From assembly GCF_014212125.1 (NCBI RefSeq), contig NZ_JACJVP010000061.1, forward strand, positions 18,904 to 82,903: a DNA stretch of 64,000 bases. The letters run 5' to 3'. Below, one piece after another: positions 29,077-38,038 of the stretch (its first letter is position 1; every line of letters starts with the position of its first letter). A model generated the notes under the pieces. That model saw nothing but the letters and a program-made list of their open reading frames with translations, searched no databases and was not told the DNA's origin. Made by a program: the position numbers and the translations under genes. This stretch comes from Cohnella nanjingensis (GTDB lineage Bacteria > Bacillota > Bacilli > Paenibacillales > Paenibacillaceae).

Positions 29077-30267
29077 ATGGCAAAGGCTAAATTCGAACGT
29101 AACAAACCGCACGTTAACATCGGTACGATCGGCCACGTCGACCACGGCAAAACGACGCTGACGGCTGCCATCACGACTGTTCTGTCCAAAAAATACGGCG
29201 GCGCCGCCGTCGCATTCGACCAAATCGACAAGGCTCCGGAAGAGCGCGAGCGCGGGATCACGATCTCCACGGCTCACGTTGAATACGAAACGCCTAACCG
29301 TCACTATGCGCACGTTGACTGCCCTGGACACGCCGACTATGTTAAAAACATGATCACCGGCGCTGCTCAAATGGACGGCGCGATCCTGGTTGTATCCGCT
29401 GCTGACGGCCCTATGCCGCAAACGCGCGAGCACATCCTGCTGTCCCGCCAAGTAGGCGTTCCTTACATCGTCGTATTCCTGAACAAATGCGACATGGTTG
29501 AAGACGAAGAGCTGCTCGAGCTGGTTGAGATGGAAGTTCGCGACCTGCTGAACGAGTATGAGTTCCCGGGCGACGACACGCCGATCATCCGCGGCGCTGC
29601 TCGCGAAGCTCTGCAAAATCCGGACGGCCCTTGGGCTGACAAGATCGTTGAACTGTTCGAGCAAGTGGATACCTACATCCCTACGCCTGAGCGCGACGTC
29701 TCCAAGCCGTTCCTGATGCCGGTCGAAGACGTGTTCACGATCACGGGCCGCGGTACGGTTGCTACGGGCCGCGTAGAGCGTGGTACGATCAAGATCTCCG
29801 ACGAAATCGAGATCATCGGTCTGCATGAAGAAACGCGCAAATCCGTCGTTACGGGCGTTGAAATGTTCCGTAAACTGCTTGACTCCGCTCAAGCGGGCGA
29901 CAACATCGGCGCGCTGCTTCGCGGCGTCGACCGTAAAGACATCGAGCGTGGACAAGTTCTGGCGAAGCCGGGTTCGGTTAAGCCGCACACGGAATTCACG
30001 GCTCAAATCTACGTCCTGACCAAAGAAGAAGGCGGCCGTCATAAGCCTTTCTTCACGGGCTACCGTCCGCAGTTCTACTTCCGCACGACGGACGTTACGG
30101 GCATCATCAACCTGCCGGAAGGCACGGAAATGGTTATGCCTGGCGACAACATCACCGTTACCGTTCAACTGATCGCTCCGATCGCGGTTGAAGAAGGCAC
30201 TCGCTTCTCCATCCGTGAAGGCGGCCGTACGGTTGGCGCCGGCGCTGTTGCTTCCATCCAAAAGTAA
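29077..30267 (+). CDS. tuf: Translation elongation factor Tu
   Basis: The 396-aa GTPase that delivers aminoacyl-tRNA. GHVDHGKTTL, DCPGHADYVKNM and NKCD GTP-binding motifs are intact, and domains II and III are complete. AAGGAGG precedes ATG 29077. It ends the str operon; the strong terminator and the inserted transport cassette follow. Confidence 0.98.
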   Translation: MAKAKFERNKPHVNIGTIGHVDHGKTTLTAAITTVLSKKYGGAAVAFDQIDKAPEERERGITISTAHVEYETPNRHYAHVDCPGHADYVKNMITGAAQMDGAILVVSAADGPMPQTREHILLSRQVGVPYIVVFLNKCDMVEDEELLELVEMEVRDLLNEYEFPGDDTPIIRGAAREALQNPDGPWADKIVELFEQVDTYIPTPERDVSKPFLMPVEDVFTITGRGTVATGRVERGTIKISDEIEIIGLHEETRKSVVTGVEMFRKLLDSAQAGDNIGALLRGVDRKDIERGQVLAKPGSVKPHTEFTAQIYVLTKEEGGRHKPFFTGYRPQFYFRTTDVTGIINLPEGTEMVMPGDNITVTVQLIAPIAVEEGTRFSIREGGRTVGAGAVASIQK

Positions 30268-30286
30268 TTCGGCCTTCGGCCAAACG

Positions 30287-30320
30287 AAAGACCGTACCGG
30301 TTCTCCGGCACGGTCTTTTT
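30287..30320 (+). terminator. Bidirectional terminator between tuf and the convergent regulator gene
   Basis: AAAGACCGT-a-CCGG pairs with CCGG-c-ACGGTCTTT across a TTCT loop. T-rich on both strands, so it can serve the regulator gene from the other side too. Confidence 0.92.
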
Positions 30321-30347
30321 ATTGTTTTATCAGATTCCGAGAGCACC

Positions 30348-31976
30348 CTATCCAAGCTTGTTCCGGTACTCCTGCGGCGTCAGGCCGTAATGCTTTTTGA
30401 AGAGTTGGATGAAGTAGCTCGGCTTCTGGTACCCGAGCGATTGGGAGATGTCATAGATCTTCTCCGCGCTCTGCGCGAGCAGGGCGGCCGCCCGCTCCAT
30501 CCGCGCCCGGAAGACATAATCGCTGATGCCTTCCCCGGTCTCCATCTTGTAGATCTTCGACAGATAGGAGGGATTCAGGAAAACGCTTGCCGCGATCGCC
30601 TGCAGGGACGCCTCCTCCAGGTTCCGCTGGATGAACGATTGTACCTGCTTGATGATATTCGCCCGAGAGTCCTTGTCTTCCGCGCTCTCCAACTGCCGAA
30701 AGTAATGAAGGATGCGCCACGTCCAGGCGCGCAGCTCCTCCATCGAGGCGGCTGCTTGCCCGTCCGTCAACGCGATGGCCCCGTCGCCGGCCGGATCGAA
30801 CAGGGACTGCTTGTTCTTGTGGCTGAGGGATGCCCAGGCGGCTGCCATGACGTAGTAAGCTTCCTGAATGCGAGCGGAAGAGGCCTGGCCGTCCGTCTCG
30901 AGCTCTTCGAAGATCCGGCGCAGCTTGTCCTCCACCTGCTCCCACTGTCCGATCTCGAGCAGGGTGGACAAGGTGGGCGGGCGATACAGCTCGTAGAGCA
31001 AAATGGGCGGATGCTGGATCGGCGTCCGGGACAGAGAGACGTACAGCTCGCGGTGACGGCCGATGAGCCGGCGGAAGCCTGCTACGGCGGCCGGGTATAG
31101 CGTGGCGGCATCCTCGGGGAACGCGCCGGACCGGGTCGAGAGAATCGAGAGGCTCACGCGCAGATAAGTGCGGGCCGCATGCTGAAGGCGGAGGGCGCGG
31201 CTCTCGATCCATGCGTCCGGACCGCCGTCATCGTCGAGGCCGGCCTCGCCATTCTGCGCGGCGATCAGACAGACGAGGAAGCCGTGCTGGTCTTTGCCGT
31301 GCCAGAAGGCAAACCGGTCCGAGAAGACCTCCTCCGCCATATTCGCGAGCGCATAGTCGATCAACTCGCCTTGGCCCGAGTCCTCGCCGGATTCGGCGTC
31401 ATCCAGGCGAACCAGCAAGAGATGGAACGCATCCGCCTCGCGAAGCGGTACATCGTACGTCTCCATGCGTCGCTGAAGCGACTTGGACCGGGGCGACTGC
31501 TTGCCGTTGATCAGATCCAGCAGCAGATACTCCCGAAGCTTGGGCTGCTGCTCCCGCAGCGTATACATCGCCCGCTGCAAGGAGCTCACCTCCAGCCATT
31601 CGCGATCGAGTTCCTGCAGCGCCTTGCGAACGGCGCCCATCAATTCCTCGTCCGCCGCCGGCTTCAGCAGATAGTCGCTGGACTGGAGCTGCAGCGCCTG
31701 CTTTGCATATTCGAAGTCCGAATAACCCGACAGCAGGATGCACTTCGTATGCTTCCAATTGCTGCGGATCCTCGCGATCAACTCCAGTCCGGACATGCCG
31801 GGCATGCGGATATCCGTCACGACGACGTCGACGGCTTGCTCCTTCAGGATGTCCAGCGCTTCCGAACCGGAATACGCTTTATGTACGACGTCGATCCCGA
31901 TCTCTCCCCAAGGCAGCATCTCCGCCAGATCGTCCGCCAGGATCGATTGGTCGTCGATGATGAGCAATTGACGCAT
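30348..31976 (-). CDS. YesN-type response regulator with AraC DNA-binding domain
   Basis: A 542-aa regulator. The receiver domain (1-~120) has the DD pair (D8, D9), phospho-acceptor D55 in VVVTDIRMPG and K106 in YLLKPA. A ~300-residue central region follows. Two AraC-type helix-turn-helices end the protein (ASVFLNPSYLSKIYKMETG ... SQSLGYQKPSYFIQLFKKHY). AAAGGAGGG precedes ATG 31976. It lies 13 bp after the histidine kinase gene, so both form one transcript. It probably activates the divergent ABC importer genes. Confidence 0.94.
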   Translation of the reverse strand: MRQLLIIDDQSILADDLAEMLPWGEIGIDVVHKAYSGSEALDILKEQAVDVVVTDIRMPGMSGLELIARIRSNWKHTKCILLSGYSDFEYAKQALQLQSSDYLLKPAADEELMGAVRKALQELDREWLEVSSLQRAMYTLREQQPKLREYLLLDLINGKQSPRSKSLQRRMETYDVPLREADAFHLLLVRLDDAESGEDSGQGELIDYALANMAEEVFSDRFAFWHGKDQHGFLVCLIAAQNGEAGLDDDGGPDAWIESRALRLQHAARTYLRVSLSILSTRSGAFPEDAATLYPAAVAGFRRLIGRHRELYVSLSRTPIQHPPILLYELYRPPTLSTLLEIGQWEQVEDKLRRIFEELETDGQASSARIQEAYYVMAAAWASLSHKNKQSLFDPAGDGAIALTDGQAAASMEELRAWTWRILHYFRQLESAEDKDSRANIIKQVQSFIQRNLEEASLQAIAASVFLNPSYLSKIYKMETGEGISDYVFRARMERAAALLAQSAEKIYDISQSLGYQKPSYFIQLFKKHYGLTPQEYRNKLG

Positions 31977-31989
31977 TAGACTCCCTCCT

Positions 31990-33723
31990 TTACGCGGTCA
32001 GCGTGTTGTCGATCCGGTTCGGCCAATAGATCTCCGCGGTCACGCCGCCTTCCGGCCGCGGCACGATCCGCAGTCCCGCCTCCGAACCGTATTGCAAGTA
32101 CATCCGCTGATGGGTATTCCACAACGCGCATCCTTTATCCTCCGTCAATGGCATCGACAGCTCTTGCAGCAGTCCGGCCAGTCGTTCTTCGCTGATGCCG
32201 ACGCCGTTGTCCGTCACCGTAATGCGATTGTAGCGGTCGTCCTGCGCGCCTTCCACGCGGATCGTCCCCATCCCGAGCGGTTCGATGCCGTGGACGACGG
32301 CATTCTCCACCAAGGGCTGAATGATCAGCCGCGGAATCTCTTGTTCGAGCATGGCCTGCGGAATCTCGATCGAATACTGAAGATCCTGCACGTTCATCGT
32401 CTGAATCGTCAAGTAGCTGTTCACGAGATCCAATTCGTCCCTCAGCGGGGCCGTCTGCCGTTCGGTGCGGGTCGTGTAGCGGTAGTACTTGCTCAGATGC
32501 AGCGCAAGCTGCATGACCGACTCCTTCTCTCCGAGCCGCGTCAGGCTGCGGATCAACGTGAAGCAATTGTACAGGAAATGCGGATTGATCTGCGATTGCA
32601 GCTGCTTCAGATTCGCGTCGCGGGAACGGATCGTCTCGAGGTAGACATTTTGGATCAGCTGCTCGATCTGGCTGGCCATCTCGTTGAAGCTCACGAGCAG
32701 GAAGTGGAACTCGTTGTTCGGATGGAATACCTTCAGCTTCGGATATTCGCCTTTCTTCAGTTTGCGTACGCCCCGGATCAGCTCCTTGATCGGACGCTGG
32801 ACGTTAATGTACAGATAGTAGGCCGCCGGGATGCTGACGAAGAGCAGAATCAGGATCGACAGGTAGAAAAGAAAGCTGTTCGCCGTAATGGGATGGGTCA
32901 CTTCGTGAATCGGCACGTAGTCGATGAGGTAAAGGCCGAGGGAAGGCATCAAGGCGCAGCTCACCGTGTACTCGCCTTCCGACAGCTTGACGCGGATATA
33001 CCGCTTCTTGGCGAGCTCCTTCAGATCGAGCGAAGGCAGGAGCTCCTCCTGCAGCTTGTCGTTGCCGTCGCTGGCTTCGATCTTGTGCGCATCCGCCGAG
33101 ACGAGGAAGGGGTCGCCTTTGCCGCCGGCCTTGAAGCTGTCGAGCGCCTTCACCAGCTCCGTCGCCCCGAAGCTGATCTCCACGATCAGACCGGCGTTCC
33201 CGAGCTCGGCATCGAAGGGATGCGTCACCGCCCGAAGAAACCGGGGCTGATTCTTGAAGAAGGCGGATTGGTTCTCCGTATAGCGCCACGACCGCGAGAA
33301 GTTCCGCGTCACGCTCGCGGCGTCGTATTCGAGGGTCGGATTGGTCGAGACGAAGGTGCCGGTCTCCGGCGCGTAGACGCTGATGGTGGTGTCCCAGTTC
33401 GAGGAGACGTTCAGCAGGCGCAGCTTCTCCTCGACGCGGCGCTTCTCGTCGGTCTGTTCATAGAGGTTGGCCGTATCGATGAACTCCAGCGTCCGTACGT
33501 TCATGTCCTCGCTGACGAGCAATCCGTACTTGGAGAACTGGGTGACCATCTCGTCGAGCTTGGCCGCGAAAAAACTGAGGTCCTTGTACATCGACTTCTC
33601 GACCTCGTGCCGCACGACGTTGATGCTCGTCCGGTTGGAGTACCAGTAGAGGAGAATGATGGGGATGAGCAGGATGACGATGAGCGACAAGATCTTGGCG
33701 AACGTATTCACGCGAAGACTCAT
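31990..33723 (-). CDS. YesM-type sensor histidine kinase
   Basis: A 577-aa membrane sensor. One membrane helix (~10-26), a ~255-residue extracellular sensor region, a second helix (~284-306), a HAMP linker and a His_kinase/HATPase module follow in order. The phospho-acceptor His is ~382 in QSQINPHFLYN; the ATP lid shows VENAVVHGIEP and TDNGVGISEE. The open frame extends 38 codons upstream, but ATG 33723 behind AAAGGATG fits the family N-terminus. Partner of the adjacent regulator; the likely signal is a sugar, possibly with the binding protein, which is inference. Confidence 0.93.
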   Translation of the reverse strand: MSLRVNTFAKILSLIVILLIPIILLYWYSNRTSINVVRHEVEKSMYKDLSFFAAKLDEMVTQFSKYGLLVSEDMNVRTLEFIDTANLYEQTDEKRRVEEKLRLLNVSSNWDTTISVYAPETGTFVSTNPTLEYDAASVTRNFSRSWRYTENQSAFFKNQPRFLRAVTHPFDAELGNAGLIVEISFGATELVKALDSFKAGGKGDPFLVSADAHKIEASDGNDKLQEELLPSLDLKELAKKRYIRVKLSEGEYTVSCALMPSLGLYLIDYVPIHEVTHPITANSFLFYLSILILLFVSIPAAYYLYINVQRPIKELIRGVRKLKKGEYPKLKVFHPNNEFHFLLVSFNEMASQIEQLIQNVYLETIRSRDANLKQLQSQINPHFLYNCFTLIRSLTRLGEKESVMQLALHLSKYYRYTTRTERQTAPLRDELDLVNSYLTIQTMNVQDLQYSIEIPQAMLEQEIPRLIIQPLVENAVVHGIEPLGMGTIRVEGAQDDRYNRITVTDNGVGISEERLAGLLQELSMPLTEDKGCALWNTHQRMYLQYGSEAGLRIVPRPEGGVTAEIYWPNRIDNTLTA

Positions 33724-33821
33724 GACCCGAACACATCCTTTCGTCCGACGGATTCGAAGGAGACAAAGAAATGGGTATCGTTCCAAAGGGATTGGCGCAG
33801 ACGCTCCGAATCCCCGATTGC

Positions 33822-33827
33822 TATAAT
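33822..33827 (+). promoter_or_regulatory. Candidate activator-dependent -10 box for the ABC importer
   Basis: Perfect TATAAT with no good -35 at 17 or 18 bp, as expected for a promoter that needs an AraC-type activator. It abuts the -10 of the opposing kinase promoter. Confidence 0.45.
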
Positions 33828-33828
33828 T

Positions 33829-33856
33829 ACTATACATGATGCGTAAGCGCTGTCAA
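33829..33856 (-). promoter_or_regulatory. Sigma-A promoter of the kinase-regulator operon
   Basis: On the minus strand: TTGACA (33856-33851), 16-bp spacer, TATAGT (33834-33829). It is back-to-back with the + strand TATAAT, so the two polymerases would occupy the same DNA. Confidence 0.6.
33842..33855 (+). promoter_or_regulatory. cre-like site (possible CcpA operator)
   Basis: CGTAAGCGCTGTCA matches the Gram-positive cre consensus TGWAARCGYTWNCW at 12 of 14 positions. It overlaps the kinase promoter and lies just after the predicted importer start site, a typical place for catabolite repression. Confidence 0.4.
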
Positions 33857-33907
33857 CAAGCGAAAACGGCTTGGTTCAAAAAGAGAAGCGGAGAGGGAAG
33901 TGGGGCC

Positions 33908-34876
33908 ATGCGCGCAAAAGTAGAAACGGTCGGGGAGCCGGCTGTCGCCAGCGGTACGGGAACGCAGAAAGGAAGCGCCTGGTCCGGATTTCTGCGCAGG
34001 ACCTGGCCGCTGCACGTGATGCTGCTGCCCGCGGTATTGCTGCAGCTCGTATTCGGTTATTTGCCGCTCGGCGGACTCGTCATCGCGTTCCAGGATTTCA
34101 AACCGTACCAAGGGATCTTCCATTCGCCTTGGGTCGGCTGGGCGCACTTCCGGTTCATGTTCGAATATCCGGACAGCAAGCAAGTCATCTTCAACACCGT
34201 CATCATCGCGGGACTGAAGATCGTCTCCAATATCGTCGTGCCGTTCACGTTCGCGCTGCTTCTGAACGAAGTGCGCAAGCAGCTCTTCAAGCGCACGGTG
34301 CAGACGCTGGTCTACCTGCCTTTCTTCATCTCTTGGGTCTTCCTAGGCGGCATCCTGAACGACGTGCTGGCGTCGGACGGCATCGTCAACAACCTGCTCG
34401 TCAGCTGGTTCCATATCGAACCGATCCTGTTCCTCGGGGACGGCAACTGGTTCCGCTTCACCGTCATCGTCAGCGACATCTGGCAGCAGTTCGGCTTCGG
34501 GACCATCGTCTATCTGGCCGCGCTAGCGGGAGTCAACCCCGCCTTGTATGAAGCGGCAGAGGTGGATGGCGCCAGCCGCTGGAAGCAGACGCTCCACGTG
34601 ACGATCCCGTCGCTCGCGCCGATCGTCATCGTCGTCGGCACGCTTGCCTTGGGCAACATTCTGAACGCCGGCTTCGATCAGATTTTCAACTTGTACAATG
34701 CGCTCGTCTACGACAAGGGCGATATCATCGATACGTTCGTCTACCGGACCGGCATCTTGAACGGGCAATTCAGCTTCGGGACGGCGGTCGGGGTGTTCAA
34801 GTCGTTCGTCGGCTTCGCTCTTATCGTCTTAAGCTACAGAATCGCCTACAAACTGGCGGATTATAAGATCTTCTAA
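33908..34876 (+). CDS. Carbohydrate ABC transporter permease (LplB-like)
   Basis: A 322-aa inner-membrane subunit with about six helices. The EAA loop for the ATPase contact reads EAAEVDGASRWKQTLHVTIP. It resembles LplB-type permeases that pair with YtcP-type proteins in Paenibacillaceae. An upstream in-frame ATG at 33836 lies in the promoter region, so ATG 33908 is preferred, giving an N-terminal ~35-residue polar leader. First gene of the importer operon; no ATPase is encoded nearby, so a shared MsmX-like ATPase is probable. Confidence 0.92.
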   Translation: MRAKVETVGEPAVASGTGTQKGSAWSGFLRRTWPLHVMLLPAVLLQLVFGYLPLGGLVIAFQDFKPYQGIFHSPWVGWAHFRFMFEYPDSKQVIFNTVIIAGLKIVSNIVVPFTFALLLNEVRKQLFKRTVQTLVYLPFFISWVFLGGILNDVLASDGIVNNLLVSWFHIEPILFLGDGNWFRFTVIVSDIWQQFGFGTIVYLAALAGVNPALYEAAEVDGASRWKQTLHVTIPSLAPIVIVVGTLALGNILNAGFDQIFNLYNALVYDKGDIIDTFVYRTGILNGQFSFGTAVGVFKSFVGFALIVLSYRIAYKLADYKIF

Positions 34877-34892
34877 GGAGGGGCGAGCGCTA

Positions 34893-35771
34893 ATGGGTTT
34901 CCGATCGCCGGGATACCGGGCTTTTACCGTCGCGAACTATACGATATTGGCCATCGCCGGGCTGCTCTGCATCCTGCCGATGATCCACATTCTCGCAGTC
35001 AGCCTGAGCGCCAGCGCGCCGGCCAACTCCCATCTGGTCGGGCTGTGGCCGAAGGGATTCAATTGGGATTCGTACACCAAGACGATGAACAACGCGAACT
35101 TCCTGCGCGCGTTCGTCATCGCGATCATCCGCACGTTCGCGGGGACGTTCGTCACGATGTTCGTCATCACGCTGGGCGGCTATGCGCTATCCAAGGACAA
35201 CCGGTTCTTCCGGAGCCGGACCGCGTATTCGTGGTTCTTCGTCTTCACGATGCTGTTCAACGGCGGGATCATCCCCAGCTACATTCTCATCCGCAACCTT
35301 CACCTGATGGACACGCTCTGGGCGTTGATCCTGCCCGGGGCGGTGCAAGTGTTCAATATGATCCTGCTCATGAATTTCTTCCGCAATACGCCCAAAGAGC
35401 TGGAGGAGGCCGCCTTCATCGACGGCGCCGGCCACTTCCGAATTCTGGCCCTCGTGTACCTGCCGCTAGCGACGCCTGCGATCGCGACGCTCTCGCTGTT
35501 CTCGATCGTGGGCAATTGGAATGCGTGGTTCGACGGCTTGTTGTATATTAACAATTACCGGAACTATCCGCTCGCTACATTCCTGCAGACGATCATCGTC
35601 CAGCAGGATTTCAACAAGATCAATCCGGACATTAACGAGCTGAAGAACATCTCCCAGCGGACGGTCAAAGCCGCCCAGATCTTCATCGGGATGCTCCCGG
35701 TTCTGGTCGTTTACCCCTATCTGCAGAAGTATTTCGTCAAAGGCATCGTGCTGGGCGCAATCAAGGAGTAG
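34893..35771 (+). CDS. Carbohydrate ABC transporter permease (YtcP-like)
   Basis: A 292-aa second permease with about six helices. The EAA loop is LEEAAFIDGAGHFRILALVYLPL. TAAGGAGG precedes ATG 34893, 16 bp after the first permease gene. The C-terminal KYFVKGIVLGAIKE is characteristic of this carbohydrate uptake family (CUT1-like). Confidence 0.93.
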   Translation: MGFRSPGYRAFTVANYTILAIAGLLCILPMIHILAVSLSASAPANSHLVGLWPKGFNWDSYTKTMNNANFLRAFVIAIIRTFAGTFVTMFVITLGGYALSKDNRFFRSRTAYSWFFVFTMLFNGGIIPSYILIRNLHLMDTLWALILPGAVQVFNMILLMNFFRNTPKELEEAAFIDGAGHFRILALVYLPLATPAIATLSLFSIVGNWNAWFDGLLYINNYRNYPLATFLQTIIVQQDFNKINPDINELKNISQRTVKAAQIFIGMLPVLVVYPYLQKYFVKGIVLGAIKE

Positions 35772-35840
35772 CCGGCATGGGGCCGAAAGCCGGTTCGGCT
35801 AAGAGGATAACAAATTGGTACGGACCACAAATAATTGGCA

Positions 35841-35869
35841 TTTAAATAAATTATTTACAATTCTATAGT
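35841..35869 (+). promoter_or_regulatory. Weak candidate promoter for the binding-protein gene
   Basis: TTTAAA (35841-35846), 17-bp spacer, TATAGT (35864-35869) in an A/T-rich gap. An AGAACG/CGTTCT hairpin lies between it and the gene (~35878-35894). Confidence 0.35.
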
Positions 35870-35919
35870 GAAAATCAGAACGTGAAGCGTTCTCATATTT
35901 CAGATCTGGGGGGACAACA

Positions 35920-37686
35920 ATGGGCAACAGGAAGAAGAGTCTGCTCTTAACGTTGACGACGCTGCTTGCCGTTAGCTTGACGGCTTGCTCGGGAAGCAAT
36001 TCGGGGAATGGCGGCAAAGATGGCGCCAGCAGTCCTTCGGCCACCGCTTCGGCTACCGCCTCGGCCAGCAAGTCCGAGGAGAAGGGCGACGGCACGGGCT
36101 GGGACGGGCAGAAATATGCGACGCCGATCACGCTGACGACGGTGAAGGGGATCGGAACGAACTACTTCTTCAAGACGGGCGAGACGATCGAGAACAACGT
36201 CATGACCAAGTTCGTCCATGACAATCTGGGGATCGACGTGAAGTATAATTGGGTCGTAACGGACACGAACGACGCCTATAAGACAAAGCTGCGCCTCATG
36301 CTCTCCTCGGGGGACAAGATGCCGGACATCATCAGCTTCCGCGGCGATACGGAGACGCTGAACATGCTGATCGACTCGGGGCAGTTCATGGAAGTCGGAG
36401 ATCTGTTCGACAAGTACGCAGGGGATACGTACAAACAAGGCGTAGCGCTGAATCCGGATACCTGGCTGCCGGTGCTGCGGAACAGCAAGAAGATGGCGCT
36501 GCCGATCCTCGACTACGCCTACAACGACGATATGGTGCTCTGGCTGCGGCAGGACTGGATGGATAAGCTCGGCCTTCAGGCGCCGAAGACGCTGGCCGAT
36601 CTGGAGACGATCATGGATGCCTTCGTCAACAAAGATCCGGACGGCAACAACAAGAAGGACACGATCGGGATGGCGATGGGCTTCAAGAACGGGTTCAACG
36701 TCTGGATGTCCGACGTCAGCTGGGTGTTCGGCGCGTACGGCGGGCTGCCGAACCAATGGAACAGCGGGGCGGACGGCACGCTCTCGAACGGCTCCGTCGA
36801 CCCGGCCGCTAAGCAAGCGCTCGCTACCTTGAAGAGCTGGATGGACAAAGGCTACATCTCGAAGGATTCCGCGCTGAAGGATGAAGTGGCGGGCGCCGAG
36901 ATGTTCACCAAGGGCCAGGCGGGCGCCATCGTCGGCCGGAACTGGCTGCCGGATTGGCCGTTCGGCGATCTGCTGAACAACGTCCCCACGGCCAAGTACA
37001 AGGCGTACCCGATCCCGTCCGGTCCGGACGGCAAGATCGGCGCGCCGAGCGGCAACCCTTCGGTCAACGGCTGGATCCTGGTGAACAAGGACAGCAAGAA
37101 CCCCGAAGCGATCCTGCGCTATTACAACTACTTCTTCGAGAACTGGGCGAACCCGCAGCCGGGCAGCGCCTTCGAGAACGGCTTCGCCGAAGGCTACGAC
37201 TGGGCGAAGCTGCCGGACGGGACGATCACGAAGGATCCGCAGAAGTATCCGGACCTGTTCCCGAACTACGCGGACCGCACGCACTTGGTCGAACCGATCT
37301 ACTATACGCTGACGTTCGAGGGCGCCCGCATTCCGGCCCTGTACGCCGACACGATGATCAAGCTGGCGAACGGCGGTACGCCGGAGACGCCTTATGAGAA
37401 GCAGACGGCGGGCGTGCGGAAAAAGGAGAACATCGACGCCATGAAGATCGTCTTGGATCAGAAGGACATCCGGATGAAGAACTACTTCCAAGGCCCGCTG
37501 ACCGATACGATGAAGCAGAAGAACGAGCTGCTCAACAAGTTGGTGAACGAGACCTACAACAAGATCATCTACGGCCAATCGAACCTGGACGAATTCGACA
37601 AGATGGTGGCCAACTGGAAGAAGTCCGGCGGCGATCAGATCACGAAGGAAGTCAACGACTGGTACAAGGCCAACGCAAGCAAGTAG
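35920..37686 (+). CDS. Extracellular solute-binding lipoprotein of a sugar ABC importer
   Basis: A 588-aa lipoprotein. The signal peptide ends in the lipobox LTAC with Cys23; a low-complexity Gly/Ser/Ala linker (~24-58) precedes a large family 1-type binding domain. It captures the substrate outside the cell for the two permeases; the length fits LipO/LplA-like oligosaccharide-binding proteins. GGGGGG precedes ATG 35920. The gap of ~150 bp from the permeases may carry its own promoter. Substrate unknown. Confidence 0.93.
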   Translation: MGNRKKSLLLTLTTLLAVSLTACSGSNSGNGGKDGASSPSATASATASASKSEEKGDGTGWDGQKYATPITLTTVKGIGTNYFFKTGETIENNVMTKFVHDNLGIDVKYNWVVTDTNDAYKTKLRLMLSSGDKMPDIISFRGDTETLNMLIDSGQFMEVGDLFDKYAGDTYKQGVALNPDTWLPVLRNSKKMALPILDYAYNDDMVLWLRQDWMDKLGLQAPKTLADLETIMDAFVNKDPDGNNKKDTIGMAMGFKNGFNVWMSDVSWVFGAYGGLPNQWNSGADGTLSNGSVDPAAKQALATLKSWMDKGYISKDSALKDEVAGAEMFTKGQAGAIVGRNWLPDWPFGDLLNNVPTAKYKAYPIPSGPDGKIGAPSGNPSVNGWILVNKDSKNPEAILRYYNYFFENWANPQPGSAFENGFAEGYDWAKLPDGTITKDPQKYPDLFPNYADRTHLVEPIYYTLTFEGARIPALYADTMIKLANGGTPETPYEKQTAGVRKKENIDAMKIVLDQKDIRMKNYFQGPLTDTMKQKNELLNKLVNETYNKIIYGQSNLDEFDKMVANWKKSGGDQITKEVNDWYKANASK

Positions 37687-37703
37687 GCTTGGTATCTATA
37701 AGC

Positions 37704-37746
37704 GCGAAGGGAACGTCCGCTTCTTCGGAAGCGGGCGTTTCCTCGC
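37704..37746 (+). terminator. Hairpin after the binding-protein gene
   Basis: GGGAACGTCCGCTTC pairs with GAAGCGGGCGTTTCC across TTCG (two mismatches or G-U), extended by outer bases. No good T-tract follows. Confidence 0.55.
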
Positions 37747-37858
37747 AGTTGCGGTGGATGCACGCTATATAATAGGAAGAAACACGTTGTCTCGAATGGC
37801 CTTTTCGCCACGCGGAAATAGCGTTCCCGAAGTTCCTGCTCCGTATCATAAAAATTTG

Positions 37859-37887
37859 TTGCATTGGCCTAGACGAATCGCTATAAT
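37859..37887 (+). promoter_or_regulatory. Sigma-A promoter of the S10-spc-alpha super-operon
   Basis: TTGCAT (37859-37864), 17-bp spacer, perfect TATAAT (37882-37887). Another TATAAT at 37768-37773 lacks a convincing -35. Confidence 0.82.
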
Positions 37888-37893
37888 AGTGAA

Positions 37894-38038
37894 TGTTGGT
37901 CTGTGACTGTGCGATGATGCGAGAGGTTGCCGACACACCCGGCCCCTTTGCCATAGGGTGGCAGAAGGGATGTCCGTCGGGGTATTCTCGCGGAGTATGT
38001 CCGATTCCAAAATTGGACGAATGAAGGAGGGAATCACT
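37894..38038 (+). ncRNA. Structured leader of the S10 operon
   Basis: Closing stem GCGAGA/TCTCGC (37919-37924 with 37986-37991), inner stem CCGAC/GTCGG (37930-37934 with 37976-37980) and a nested GCC-AT...GGC hairpin. The GAGAGGTTGCCGACACACCC segment resembles S10 leaders I recall in other Bacillales; which ribosomal protein binds it is not known to me. Confidence 0.6.

Noticed and set aside
32092..33846. A 584-codon + strand frame opposite the histidine kinase
   Set aside because: The kinase on the minus strand has all family motifs; the opposing frame has none.
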